Made by a program: the position numbers and the translations under genes. Shown piece after piece: positions 15,817 through 29,041 of a stretch of DNA of 64,000 bases; position 1 is the first letter of the stretch, and every line of letters begins with the position of its first letter. The notes below the pieces were generated by a model that was not told the origin of the DNA, searched no databases, and was given only the letters and a program-made list of their open reading frames with translations. This stretch comes from Turnera subulata (lineage: Eukaryota; Streptophyta; Magnoliopsida; Malpighiales; Passifloraceae). Location of the stretch: NCBI GenBank assembly GCA_028386065.3, contig JAKUCV010006155.1, positions 140,560-204,559 on the forward strand, read 5' to 3'.

Positions 15817-17276
15817 TGTTAGTGTAATATGCCCAAAAGCCAATCATGGATGATTATTTGTAGTCATATATACACATTAAGGTTATTCCAATAAGTATCA
15901 TTTATGAGATAAACGCTTGCACATACTTATAACCCTAGAATATTTCATATTCTTAAATGTCCCTAGTCGATTATTATTATGGATGGGTTGTAATAATAAA
16001 TTAAGACTAGCGTATGTTGAGAATTTATATGTGATATGAATTCTACATACGGGTACAAGTTAATATTGGTTCTTATAGATGTATTGTCCTCCGACCTGAG
16101 ATCGTCAAGGTATCCAACATATGAATCATGTGCTTTGATATTATTCCTAGTCACCCGTAACTGGGTGGACATAAGGGTAATCATTGGGTATATGATGATT
16201 ATGTAGTGGGTTTTGATTGATCAAGAGGGGATTCGTCCGACCCATATAACGGGTATATTATCAGATGGTTTCTTGATAGAGTTGAACTGTTAAATGCATG
16301 GCCATGCTCGGATTGGGTGATATGGTGATATCACGGGTTTCCGTTTTATACAATTAACTCGGAGATCAAGAAACATAGATTAAACATATACGAGATTGAC
16401 ATATTCCATGTCTCGTGTTTGATCTTGATAATGGAACGAAAGGACGATGACATATTCCGAGGCATAGAGAATCAGTACTGATCTTGTCGTTCGGGTAGCA
16501 ATGATGTGTTGCTAGACGCCGCTCTTTGCTTATAATTGTAAAATGAGATTTTACAATTATTGCCGGACGTTACAAGTGCCTACAGGGTCACACATATAGA
16601 ACCGATGATTCAAGCAGATCGTTGAACCGTGGTTGGACCATGGTTGGACCGGGTGTGGTTGGACCGTGGTTGGACCATGGTTGAACCGGGATCGTTTTGG
16701 GATCAATAATTACATGAATTATTGATCAGGCATGCTTAGGTGGAGTGTTATAATCTGATTGAGTGAGTGGGAGACAATAGTGATGAGGGTCATCACTAAT
16801 GGTCCACCTTGTTGGCCATTTTGCCATTAACTAATGGCATTTTGTGTGAGTGGCTTTGGGGTCTTCTTGATCAGATCATTCCCTCCCTCTCTCACGTTTT
16901 TGCTTCAGCATTTCAGAGAAAAACACACATCTCTTCTTCTTCTTCTTTGTGAAAGAAAAGAAGAACACCAAAACACCCAAAACACATAGCTTCCGGTTTC
17001 TTGTTGCTAGCACATCAGTCCGGGGAGCTCGAGGCTTGATTCGTGTGACGATTCCAAGCCGATCACGGTTCGTGTGGATACCGTAGAGGGGCGAGGCTTT
17101 TGTCTGGCTCTAACTGATTCGGCTCTACAGTTGGGTGAAAGACCTCAACCGAACAAGGTACGTAATTTTTGTTATACGGTTTATGCATGCTTCACTTGGT
17201 TCTTGGTCTGTTTCCCTTGCTTCCGCTGCTTGTTGTGCTTGGTATATGAATGTCATATAGCTTAGGGAAACTTACA
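15817..17276 (+). mobile_element. Solo LTR (1,460 bp) with 5-bp target duplication
   Basis: It starts TGTTAGTG and ends AACTTACA, giving TG...CA termini. It is flanked by CTTTA at 15812-15816 and 17277-17281. No second LTR, PBS or coding region exists, so this is a solo LTR left by recombination between two LTRs. Inside is a short GGTTGGACCATGG-type tandem repeat at about 16621-16690. A pyrimidine-rich (CTT)n segment at 16930-16950 may mark the start of the transcribed region. Strand is not proved. It does not share sequence with the LTRs further right. Confidence 0.75.
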
Positions 17277-19130
17277 CTTTAGTCTTCACAAGAATTAAGG
17301 TTCACCAATTCTCTCCGAGAGCTCAAAAGTTTGCACACTAGGTGCTCAAAAGTTTGTTTGTGAAAAAAAATTTACTAACACAATATAGGTTGGAGTGGAG
17401 TTTAGGTTTCTGATGTTCATTAGTTTTATTTAGGATTGAGCTTACTTCTCGCTCCTTGGCATACCCGTACTGATTGGGTGGAGTTTGAGCCGTTATTATG
17501 ATGGTTGGAGGTAACGGTGCCGGTGCCGGTTACAGCAGTGATGGTGGAGATGGTGAGGACGATGATGGGTTTGACTTAGATTGGGCTTCGTCAGATTGGG
17601 TTTCGATTAAGAAGGTAGATGGTGATGGAGCTTGGGCTTATGGAAGTAATAATCGACAAAACGAGATCTCTGATGAGATTTGTAAGTGCTTTTGCACTAG
17701 AGTGGAAAGACTTCTGCCTTGGGCGAATACAATGCCACTTACTGCATGTATGCACCTCCCAGGAATTTGTTTATTTTATGATCTATTTCTATATTTGTCC
17801 TTAGCGATATTGAGGATTGAATTGTTAGTGCGTAGTCACCAATTCAATCTCTAAATTATCGGTAGGCTTTGTATTTGTACTACAAAGTTTATATTAATAT
17901 AAGTCTCTATGTTTCCAAAAAAAATACTTTAAGAGTTAGAGGCGCTAATTTTTATAATTTCTATTATATTTTGATCCAAAATAGTTTATGACTGTTGATG
18001 TCCTTTAAATATGGACTAGCCTAAGATATTAGAGCCGAAGAAAGAAAAAAAATATTTATCCTTGAAAAAAAGTCAGATTGAAGTAAGCTTTTTATTTCTA
18101 AATGTTCCATTCATAAAAAGTTAAAATAACCTGCAATGGGTATCTTTTAATAATTATTCACAAATGATCCAAATTTCTATTTTTAACTTCTCAACGCAAG
18201 CCTTCTGGAAGTCTCAATTTATTACACGATATGTTGTGGTTCTATTATGTATTTTTAGACGATAGCGAAGGATATATCCTTCCATTAACTCAGGCTACTC
18301 ATTGTATGCTCATGGTAAATTTCATTTTCCCATTCAATAGTCCATAACTAGTTTTATATACGGTGGCAGTTATTATTTTTATATACAGTTGACCGTAGTA
18401 ATATTTTTACGATATTTATGGCTTAGTCCCGCAAGCCATTATTCTTGGTTGGTATGTAGTTGCAATGTGCAGCAAAATAAATTGCGCATTGAATAGCCGG
18501 ATGTGCTATCTTGGTGCCTGGTGGCATTCCAAATCTAAAACAGCATCGTAATAATTTAATTGGGGAAAAAATTGTAATAATGTAATTGTAAAAAAAAAAA
18601 AAGAGAGGAGAGAGCATAGAATAAGTGTCATACGTCTAAATAAAGAAAATACCAATAACTCTTTGTCACTGTAAGTCACACTTTGTTCTATGTGTGAGAG
18701 ATTATATAGCATTTTACTTTACTCAAGATCACTATAATTGCGGTAATGGCATGTGTTTTTTTTTTTTCTTACATGAAAAATAAGATTCCTTTTTGTAACT
18801 ATCCAATACAAATCATTTATTTGTGCGGGAGTTGTATAACATATTGTGTAATTCAAAATCATTATGATTTTAGTGGTGTACATTTTTTCTTCAAAAAAAA
18901 TCGAAAAGTAATAACGAAGTAGAGTTTTACTTTAATGACAAAATATGAGGTCGCCATTTGACTCAGATTAATATTTTCTAGAGGCCAAGTTTTATTAAAA
19001 ATATTACAAACTTCTTATTTGTCTCAAATGGACATATTGATATTATGATACTCAACCGAAATGTATGGCTGCAAGGCCGCCGATGTATATATATCTTTTA
19101 CATATGTAACATTGACAATTTTTATTTTTC
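17277..19130. other. Gene-poor spacer
   Basis: AT-rich. One plus-strand ORF at 17498-17854 starts with a Gly/Asp-rich segment (GDGEDDDGFDLDWASSDW) that I do not recognise. It has no clear exon partner. A minus ORF at 18423-18617 (GMPPGTKIAHPAIQCAIYFA) also looks protein-like at its end but stands alone. Either could be a decayed exon; neither supports a gene call. Confidence 0.35.
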
Positions 19131-19333
19131 TTTTAAACCGGATGGGTTAGATCGACTTGTTGGTGTTGTTCTAACTTAATCAAGAGATTTCGAGTTCGAG
19201 TCTTGGGAATGCAGCATTCTAGGGACTAGCGGCGCCAACCTTTATGATTCTAGTCATGCCATGAGTTGGATTAATCTGGGCCCGTTCTTATCTCTTAAAG
19301 ATGGATTGGCCCAGTGCCAAGGAAAAAAAAAAA
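19131..19333 (+). mobile_element. tRNA-derived SINE with A-tail and about 11-bp target duplication
   Basis: The head has GGATGGGTTAGATCGACTTG (A-box region) and GAGTTCGAGTCTTGGG (B-box, about 19194-19209). The 3' end is an A-run at 19323-19333. GACAATTTTTA occurs at 19114-19124 before the element and at 19334-19344 directly after the tail. Sequence after the B-box (GGAATGCAGCATTCTAGG) resembles the remnant at about 15480, so the two may belong to one family. Confidence 0.72.
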
Positions 19334-21652
19334 GACAATTTTTACTTTTTAACTTCCCATGCCTGATTCGATTAAACTTTTGTCTTTGTTCAAAATAATT
19401 AAAAATAAATAAAAAAATACAAACGCCGAAAACCAATCGTCAATCGCAAACCCAGAGCTAAAGGGAGGCCTGGTGAGTGGTGAGCGAGTGAGGCCTCAAC
19501 TCGAACCAGTTCATGGTAAAGTTTGTACGTCGTTTTCGTTGTGGGCCATCCCAGGGACTTAAAAGCTTCTGATGGGCGTATCCAACTTTTAGGATTTTGT
19601 ACATCTTTTGACAGAAATGCCCATTTACCAAACCACCCCCAACAACATTTCAAAATGGCAAGGGATGGATCATCATCAGTTCTGTTTTCACTCTCCAGCC
19701 CAGTCCGGCTCTCAATTTTTTTCCATGGATTACCCCCCATCTTGGAAAAACACATTATTCACCCCCCCAAAAAAAAAAACAAATCCAAACAACCCAGTTC
19801 TTGTGTGTTTTTTCACTTCTTTTTCTTTTATATTACAAGAGTATTTCACTTTTTTTTTTTAAAAAGAGTATTTAACTCAATCACTGAATTAATCTCTCTC
19901 ACCACTTTGAGGTGGGACTAATACTTACTCTCACCAAGACTTGAACCTAAATTTTGGGATTTAAGGAAAATGCAACATGTCTTACCATTTCACCTAATGC
20001 TGATTGGTATCCTGTTTTTATGTGTTAGGCACACTTGGATAGAGAGATTCAGCCTAAATTTCTACATAATCTCCGCCATGTCTTAGAAGTTTGGCAACCA
20101 AGTTATACAATAGTGTACTCGTTCGAGTGAAAGAAAAAAAAAAAAAAGAGAAAGCGGCATTACAATTTTACAAACTTGGAATATCAAATTGGTATATACT
20201 GGAGGAGTTTACAAATTTCCCTTCTTCATAGTGTACCGACTGTTTAACCACCTGCTATGTGTATGTTATCCGGGCACAAGTTTATTCGAAAGCGAAATCG
20301 AAAAGCCGCCGGCGAGTAGCTTTCATAATTTCAGGTTATCGATTATTTCTGTGTTCATTTCCATATCTTACTATACTACACCCCCTTATACACTATTCAT
20401 TGTCATTTACTGGAAAATCAACTCTCATTGGACGAACCCACAGATTCTGCCTACCTCAAAGCCATGAAAATAAGAATTGCGGGCGAACAGATTCCATCAA
20501 TCTTTCTTGATAAACTTTTTTTTTTCCCTTTTTTTTTGTTGCATGCGTTTTAAATGGCAATATACAACTTGCAACAAACAAGTACAGAGGAGAGTGACGA
20601 CTTAAAAGAAAAAAAGGAAAAATAAGAGGTGGGTCAACTTGTATTTCTTTTCTATTATTCAATAACCTAACACCTTTCTTGTCCCATTATTAAGTCAATA
20701 ATATGTCACTTCCGGCACCTGATCTCCATAGAACACAAAAGAAAAGTTAATGAACAACGTCGCCTTATTGGTAAATCTTGGCTTTTAACCAGCCGGGGAC
20801 CGGTGCCACTTTTTGACTGACAATTACAAGTAGCCCTTGGCCACTCGAGCCAGGCTTTAAAATCTCATATCCATCACTCCTTCACTTGACCCCTCCTAAA
20901 AGAGCCAAGATTTAGAAACTATAGGGTTTTCAAAAAAAAAAAAAAGAACTACTACTACTACTATCACAGTATTACTCCTAATCACGAGTGACCCACCACC
21001 ACTGACCAGCAATTAAAAAAGCCAAAAAACCCAAAAACTTGACACAAGTAGAACAATCATGTATCCCACCCTAGCGCTATATTCAGTAATCAGTGCCAAA
21101 AATTGCAGCGTCCAAGTACCAAAACAAGATAGCCTAATAATAGCCTTTTACAATTTGGAGTAACCTACTCACTGAAGACGCATCAGATTAGCATAAATAT
21201 ATATATATATTCTCCTCCAACAAAACGACAAACTTGACCCGTTTTACAACCTCCAGAGCGAAGGGCAGTATCGTCATTACCGGAAGCAAGAGAAGTGTCG
21301 GTTACCGGTTAAATACCAAAGCCACGGTTTTTTTTTTTTTCAAAAAACATTTTCCGCGAAAATTCACCATTTCTTTCTAGGCGCTTGATTTGGCGGGTAC
21401 GGAAACAAAAAAAAACGAAACCAACCCGGAAATATTAAATAAGAAAGGGACCAAAAAACATTAAAAAAGGGATGAGATAATAATAAAAGAAAAGAAAAAC
21501 TAAAAAAAAAGGGACTAAAAGGAAAAGAAAAAGGGAGCTAAATACCAACGAAGTAGCCCCCAAGCAAAGACCGTACAGTCTACAGTGAAGGTAGAGGGAG
21601 AAAAAGGGGGAAGTTTTAGAGAGAGAAAGCACAAAGACCTCACTCCTCTCAG
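19334..21652. other. Spacer and upstream region of the CCCH gene
   Basis: No gene is seen. It contains a possible minus-strand SINE (B-box GGTTCAAGTCTTGG, about 19955-19942) without a clear duplication. It also has an (ACT)n run at about 20947-20963 and a TA repeat at about 21197-21210 that could serve as a promoter element for the gene on the right. From about 21540 the sequence is probably transcribed leader. Confidence 0.35.
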
Positions 21653-21673
21653 TCTCTCTCTCTCTCTCTCTCT
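21653..21673 (+). repeat. (TC)n microsatellite in 5' leader of the CCCH gene
   Basis: Ten and a half TC units, 250 bases before the start codon. Pyrimidine dinucleotide tracts are common in plant 5' leaders. Confidence 0.85.
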
Positions 21674-21872
21674 GTGCTCTCACAAAAAATACAACAACAA
21701 CAACAAATAAGCAAAACCCTCTCTTCTTCTTCCTCTTTAGGACACAATCTCACTCTGATCGGAGTCTTTGTCTATCCTTCTAGAACATTATTCTCTCTTT
21801 AGACCTCATTAGTTTCTGTCTCCTTTGTAAAGTGTACAGAATCCTTGAAAAAAAATCCCCTTCCAACTCCAA

Positions 21873-21894
21873 CCCCCCCCCCCCCCCCCCCCCC
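21873..21894 (+). repeat. 22-base poly-C run just upstream of a start codon
   Basis: An uninterrupted run of 22 C followed by an A-run, ending 31 bases before the CCCH start codon. The length is likely unstable and hard to sequence. Confidence 0.85.
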
Positions 21895-21925
21895 AAAAAA
21901 AAAGAAAAACACAAACCCGAAGCTT

Positions 21926-24644
21926 ATGGCGTTGTACGGTCGGAACCAAGGCAGGAACAGCGGGTCGCAAGCGGGTCAGACACAACAACCCGAGTGGAAC
22001 CCCGCGGGTGGCGAGACCGGGCTAGAAGGTTTGGCCCGTTTTTTTCTTTTCTGGCATTTCTCATTTGAATTTGAGTTTCATTTCGCCCGCATTTTCGTGT
22101 CCGTACGGAATGTGTGTGCTTCTTCTCTTCTCCGGTTCGGGCAGCGGGAATTAGGGTTTTGGTAGTGACCTCAGTTTGGTGGGTTTTGTGTGCAGAGTCG
22201 ATGTGGCGATTGGGGCTGGCGGGGGCCGAATCGTACCCGGAGCGACCCGGCGTGTCCGATTGCGTTTACTACATGCGAACCGGGTCCTGCGGGTACGGCA
22301 GCAGGTGCCGTTACAATCACCCTCGCAATCGCGCCGCGGTAAAACGAATGAATATAAGAAATTTACTGTTCTTTGAATTAATTAGTTAGTGGTTTTTTTT
22401 TTTAACTGCATTCGCATGGTTTACAGTTGTATTTCAATGTGGGTTTTTTGGGGTTTTGTTGGTATTTTGTTTAATGAGCCACTGAAAGGAGTATATATGG
22501 GCAATTAATTAGGTTGAGGCAGCTGTGAGGGCTACGGGTGAATACCCTGAACGAGTGGGAGAACCCCTGTGCCAGGTAAATTAGGGCGCCCCAAGGAGGT
22601 GCACAATGTGCTAACATGGTAACTCTTTTTGTTGTTTGTCAATATTGTGGGTTAGGTTGTTTTTCACTTCGCTTGTTGAAATCTATGTTCAGTTCTATTT
22701 GAAGACTGGAACCTGTAAATTTGGTGCATCTTGCAAGTTTCATCACCCGAAGCATGGAGGTGGATCCTTGAGCCATGTTCAGCTAAATGCTCATGGATAC
22801 CCATTAAGACCGGTTGGAATTCTCTAACTTCTCTTACTTTCTCCTTTTGTTATTGTGGCTGAAGATTTGTGAAGTTGTTTAATGGTGTTTGTATTTCTTT
22901 AGTGGTTATGGTGTGAGTGTTTCTGTCTGCCTTTTTTACTTACTGTAAAATTATATTTTGGCAGGGTGAAAAAGAATGCTTCTACTATTTAAAAACAGGG
23001 CAGTGCAAATTCGGTGTAACTTGTAAATTCCATCATCCTCAACCAGCTGGTACATCATTGCCAGCATCTGCACCTCAGTTTTATCAGCCGGTGCAGTCTC
23101 CTTCAGTTCCTATACCTGACCAATTTGCGGGGGCGTCCACCAGTTTGAGAGTGAGGCCTCCACTGCTACCTGGGTCATATGTGCAGGGGACATATGGTCC
23201 TGTGCTCTTGCCTCCTGGGGTTGTTCCTATCCCAGGCTGGAGTCATTACTCGGTAATTTTAAATTTTTATCATCTCTCTGAATTTGTGTATGGCGATTAT
23301 CATTTACCTCTTCTATTCATATAGCAACATGTGTTCAGGCACCAGTGAGCCCTGTCCTATCTCCGGGGGCACATTCTGCTGTTGGAGCAACTTCCTTGTA
23401 TGGAGTAACACAGTTGCCTTCTTCAACCCCTGCACTTGCTGGACCTTACACCCCCGTCCCCTCTACCACTGGACCTTCAAGCAATTTGCAGAAGGAACTA
23501 ATATTTCCAGAGAGACCTGGTGAACCTGAATGCCAGTATTACTTGAGAACTGGGGACTGTAAATATGGATCTTCTTGTAGATATCACCATCCTCGTGATC
23601 GAGCTGTTGCAAGAACAAATTGTGTACTCAGTCCACTTGGTCTTCCCTTGCGGCCGGTATGCACATGTACCCATTGTGTTCTTCTATGAAAAAGATTGTT
23701 GATTTCAGTTGGGTGTTATTTTAAATTGATGCACAAATTTCCAATTTTTATACTGCTCACATCTCCTTACAGAGATAAGGAGTCACATTTTCATTGTTAG
23801 GTTATGCTAAGTTGGTTTATTTAGAATTATATTTCTCCCATATTGCCTGTTACATAGTTATATAGCACTCAAGAAATTAGAGAAGAAAATGACCTTTCTC
23901 ATTTTCATGTGGTTCCAATTGAAAAAACTTTACGGCTTAGTTTGTTACTCCCTTTTTATCATGCTCCTACTCGCCAAGAGTTTTCAACAACACTTCCACT
24001 GCTTCTTTTACTTGCTGTTATACACAGATAGCCTAGAACATTGACATCTGATGAACCTCTTTTTACTGCAGAAAGCAATTTGTCCATGTCTGCATACTCC
24101 CCCCTTCTTTGAATTGGAATAACATGTGACTATATTCTCTCAATCCAAGTGTTTAGGACCAGTATTGCTGTGGACAGGAAACATTAGGCTGTAGTTTCAT
24201 GAATGTCTCTAATTGAAGGTGTTTTGAAGTGTTATCTCTTTAATGCAGGGGGCACAACCTTGTACTTTCTACTTGCAAAATGGCCACTGCAAGTTTGGGC
24301 CAACTTGCAAATTTGATCATCCAATGGGAACACTGAGGTACAGTCCTTCAGCATCGTCTCTGATTGATATGCCAGTTGCCCCTTACCCTGTTGGGTCTTT
24401 GCTGGGTACTTTAGCTCCTTCATCTTCTGAGTTGCGACCAGAGTTAATTTCAGCAACTAAAAAGGATCCTTACTTGACTAGAATTCCTTCTTCTGGAAAC
24501 TCATCCAGCAGCTCGGTTGGATTGATTTTTTCTCAGACCGGTTCAGTTCCACTTTCCGATTTACAACTTTCAGGCCAGAGCTCTGTTCCTTTAAGCACTA
24601 GCAGAAGCACAAGACAAGGCAGCGATGTTCGCCGTTCAAATTGA
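21926..24644 (+). CDS. CCCH zinc-finger protein, five fingers (ZFN / AtC3H32-58 type)
   Basis: Plant CCCH proteins of this class are nuclear nucleic-acid binders. Seven exons join in phase to 476 residues: 21926-22028, 22196-22338, 22513-22575, 22693-22812, 22965-23252, 23339-23656 and 24249-24644. Five C-x8-C-x5-C-x3-H fingers are intact at about residues 57-76, 102-121, 148-167, 304-323 and 350-369. The spacing is three clustered fingers, a Pro/Ser-rich linker, then two more, as in Arabidopsis C3H32/C3H58-type proteins. Flanking phrases such as [25 protein letters not shown] and [25 protein letters not shown] also match that group. The tail is Ser-rich. Finger 1 straddles no intron, while finger 2 is split with its first cysteine in exon 3. 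The start (MALYGRN) gives the family's usual N-terminus. The exact orthologue is not settled. Confidence 0.93.
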
Positions 24645-27257
24645 TGACAGAAATCGAATGTTAATCGCCTGCATAATAGCTTTCCTGTTTATAGAGCTTG
24701 GTAGATAATAGTTTGTGCAAAGATTTAATCCCTTAAGGTAAAAGGTTATTAACTAATCAGGTTAAATACATATTAGGACTGGTCATTCTTGTGCACACAT
24801 GTTCTTGCTATACCTGTCAGCATTACCTAAAATAAGCTGTGAATGGCAATCAACCTTTGAACTTTGCCAAGCTCCTAAATAATGTCAACAGAAAACAACT
24901 GTCAGTCTGTCATGCCAACCAACAAGTTTCCATGAACTCTTGTCAATGCGTGCCTTACCATTTTTCTAATGGAAATGAAATAGGCAACATCCCCGGTATT
25001 GCAAAGAAAGACTTATCTTTCTCTATGAAAGTCCAGGAGTTGTAGTTAATTATTTGCTAGCTAGTTTCTTCGGTTCCAGTGTAGCAAAATGTTCATTGCA
25101 GCCGTATTCTGAAACCAAGGTGTCATCATTAAGGCCTACACCTGGAAGACGTGTCCCTTCAACGGGGAATTTCTCTATTGATTGAGTTGTATGAGACATT
25201 TTAGAACTATTGTCTTTATGTTTTTACAAGGTTGTTGTACAAGGTTGTTATCAAAACTGTTAACTTCTATGTATATAATATAATGCTTTATTCTCAAATT
25301 GTCACATCAAACCTGCCGGACTGATTCAAAAAGAACCAAAAGACATGTAACGTTGCATCTAGAAGCAAAATGTTTACAAAAAATACAGGCCCTTAGGCTA
25401 GGCCACCAGTCTCCTCATCTAGGACAGGTCTAACGTCTAACTATACATGGTGGTTCTGCTAGGTTAGTTATCCCATGACAAAAAGATAGGGCAAGCTGAG
25501 CCGTAATTACTGCGACATTATCAATATTCAAGGTTACATTAGCAAAAGAATCATACTAAAAGTCCTGCGTGGGAGCTCCTCATCCCATAAAATGATCATG
25601 AATGCAATCCAAAACCACCAATGCATTGACTTCAAGCTGCAAATGAGTAAATCTATATTGTTTAGCAAATTGCAGAACCCGCAAAATCAAAAGCAGGTCA
25701 GCTCTTAGAGGATGGGAATACTCTTCCATTGAAACAAATCCCATTAGCCACTCCCCTTAGTGATTTCTGCAAACACCCCCTAAACCCACCCCATCTCCTC
25801 TTGGAGATAAGAATTTGGCCAAATCCAATTTGTAAAAAATCTGGATTTGGTGGTCTCCATCTTGGACTGTTTTTGTTGACTATACTCTTGTCTGCGTTGA
25901 TTCATGTCCAATGCCACCTAACGAGAATCTCATTCGAGAACACTTGACAAGTGCTGCATAAAATGATAGTTGATAATAGTTGATAATACTGTTTCGCGTT
26001 GATGCTGTTAGGAAATATTGATGAACATTCATTAGATGAAAACCATCCATTAGTTAATGACATGTGTCTTTTCTAATTCTGGAGCTTCCATCCCTTTGCC
26101 AAATATAAATACAAGATTTGAAGATTGTAGGTTTTTAAACTTCCTAAACTACATTCGCCAAATATAAAAACAAGATTGTAGGTAACAGATATTGATATTT
26201 GGAAACAAATGACTGTGTATATCTTCCTCCGTAATTGTGCTCAGCTTTGAAACCACACCCCATAGCCTACATGAGTTTGAGTGGCCTAACCGTATATAGA
26301 GGATAAAAAGTGATTCTAGATGGCATTTCCACACAACCATCTACACACAATTATCTATCTATTATATTTATGTAAGGCAGATATCCTTATACGATATTTT
26401 AGAGGTGTTCATTGCCACACATACGATTTTAGAAGTGTTCATGTATTGTTCTCATCTCAAAACTTATATGTATATCCTCATACTAAAATTTGAAATTCAA
26501 TATTAAAATGATCTTCATAAGAATTAAACTCAATTATATTAAACTCTTATCCCAAAAAACTAAAAACCTGATAAGTTATATTATATTTTCTATTTTATTT
26601 TTTTAATAATATTTTTTTTATTTATTGATTTATGTTTTTAAAATTACTCTCTTATATTTTTTATGTTTTTTGGTTATTATTAATTAATTCTTTTAACTTT
26701 TTCTTCCGTTGTTTAATATGTTTTTTGTTTTACGGGTCAATAATGCATGTTTAAGTTTACAAAATTAGTTATTATTTACGTTATTATAAAATAGTTTATT
26801 TTATTTTTTCCTAATTTATATTTTAATTTACATTTTTAATAATTTTTTATTTATTTTCTTGATCTATATGAAAAAAAAATTGGATTAAAAATGTATAATT
26901 TGCAAACAAATTCTGTGCAAGTTTTTTTTTTAAAATTATATAACAAATGCCTAGAAATAATAATTAAAATATTTATTTTTTTAAAAAAACTAACTAATAA
27001 ACAAGCCCGTGGAACCGAGGTGAGCTAATTATAGAGTAGATGAGTAAATAAATTTTTGGGTGTTGTGGGTGTTGGTTGACTCTTATCCAAATCTCTGACA
27101 TAATTACTATAGACACTAGTTTCTAAATTTAACATGTTAAACTTACTCACTTATCGATTACAAAAGCTCTATCCATTTGAACAATTCAGCAACGAATTCA
27201 ATAAGCTTATGTGCAAACAAGTAATAAATCATAAAACAATTATATATGGTATTATAC
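24645..27257. other. 3' flank of CCCH gene and AT-rich spacer
   Basis: The first 600 bases are probably 3' UTR. From about 26,350 to 27,000 the sequence is extremely AT-rich with long T and A runs. No ORF, repeat or RNA gene is convincing. TATAC at 27253-27257 directly precedes element A and would be the left copy of its target duplication; the right copy lies outside the window. Confidence 0.4.
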
Positions 27258-29041
27258 TGTGATAAGCCTCGTAATTAAGGTACAATGTGTTTACTTGATG
27301 AGGAAAGGTGTTGGATGTGAGTTGGTTTCGGTAGGTCTCGGTAGGCCGGACATTGACCTCAGCTGGCTAGAACTGGTACGGGTGGATTAATTAACTAATC
27401 ACCGTTTAGTGTGTGCTTGGGGGGAATTAACTGAGGATTAGTTAAGGGCTAAGTATGGGGTGAGGTGGCTGAGTTTTGTTGGTTGAGAGCATAAGCAGGA
27501 GGTGGATAGCTGGTGGTGGCAAATAAACATGAGGTGGAGAGCTGTTTGGGCAAGGTGGTAGATTTTGGTGTAAGAGGCAGCAAGTGGCTGCTTAGTCACC
27601 TGCTTGCCTCAGCCATATCTGCCTAAGCAGGCACCTCAAGCCTCATTTCTGCCCCAAATTCGTGATAGGCACAGGGAGAAGAAACACTCAGCCATCCTCC
27701 AAGTTCTCCCCAGCAGCTAGCACACAAAAGAAGGGGGTAAGTGATTTGAGTTGCAATTCTTAAGGGTTTTGATATTAATTGGCTTGCTTGGTGTGCCGTT
27801 GGCCTAGACAGTGAACCAATTCAGTTTTGTGAGAAGTATGTAATCTTGTTGTTGGATGTTGGCCTGATGAAGGACAGCATGTGAGGTTGGGGGCGTCAGT
27901 TGGTGAAATTAAGGCACGACTGACCCGCAGGAGGCCAATTGGTGCGCCTGGTGTGTAGAATTGCTCCTGATGGTGGTCAATTAGTCCTTCCAGTGCTTGG
28001 TAGGCTTAGACAGGGCAACCTGAGGGTTTGTAGATTTAATAAACGCCCAAGTAGTTGTGCTATGCACTTGGTTTGGGTTGATGACTAGAGTTGGCGTACC
28101 AATACCTGTATTGGTGCCAACCAATTGATCTAACTTGGCTAGCTAGTTTGTAGGCTAACTTGTGTGAGTTCCTACTGATTACTTGTGTTGCTATGTCTTT
28201 TATTGATGGATATTTGTCTGTGGCAGGTGCTAGAAACCCAGGAGCACCAAAGGAAGGAGAAGGGCCTAGTGAGGCCTAAATTTGTGTAAGTTTGGTTGCA
28301 TACTTGTGTGATGGCAGTGATGCCTATTGGCTTGATGGATGATTCAATTACCTAATGAGATGGCACCTAAGGAGCAACTGAGATGTTGAGATGTTTATGA
28401 TATGCCTTGGCTTGAGATGATTCCGATATTCGGACTGTGCATTTCATGCATTCCATTTGCATCATGACATATACATGAGATGGTATTGTGATGGACCTTG
28501 CAGTGCTCCTAGGCTGCTTGGTTAACTGAGATGGTGGTGGTGTTGTGCTTGGCACCATGTATGGTTCTGGTAGCCAATCGGTTAAGCCTCGTACGTGGGG
28601 CTGTGGGCTAAGGAGTAACACCTGTTGGCAAGGCTACCGGACCTGCAGGTAGGCTAGGTACAACCCCACGACAGCTTACCCGTGGGCTGATCACGGTGAC
28701 TTGAGATGTTGGTTGTTGGATGTGTTCTGCCGCTGTATGTGTCTTTGTTGATGCCTTGTATGTCACCTGCTTATTGAGTCGTTGACTCACCCCCCTCTTT
28801 CCTCTCCCTTTGTTTCAGGGCAAGGAGATAATCAACTTGGTGAGGGAAGGCCCGAGAGGCACGTGTTGATAGATGATGGGTACTAAGCCAACTCTGGTTC
28901 TAGCTAGAGTTAGTGTACATGAAAATAAGTGGCTCAAACCAACACATGTTTGATGTACAAAACCTATATGAATATCAGTTGGTTGTAGTGTGTTCAATCC
29001 CGTTTCTTTATATGTGATACTGTTGTTGATGTTTGCTGCGC
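27258..29041 (+). repeat. Element A left LTR, first part
   Basis: Matches 58115-59577 along its length, then 63908 onward (TGTGTTCTGCCGCTGTATG). It is cut at 29041 by element B, whose target duplication TGCGC is 29037-29041. Together with 36428-36552 the LTR is about 1.9 kb. Confidence 0.9.

Noticed and set aside
17498..17854. Plus-strand ORF starting with Gly/Asp-rich residues
   Set aside because: No recognisable domain, no partner exons, and low-complexity start; left in the spacer description.
18423..18617. Minus-strand ORF ending GMPPGTKIAHPAIQCAIYFA
   Set aside because: Only about 40 residues look protein-like and I found no neighbouring exon or family.
19840..20010. Possible minus-strand SINE with B-box GGTTCAAGTCTTGG
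   Set aside because: No convincing A-box spacing or target duplication; the repeated AAGAGTATTT near 19839 and 19865 is too close to be its flanks.
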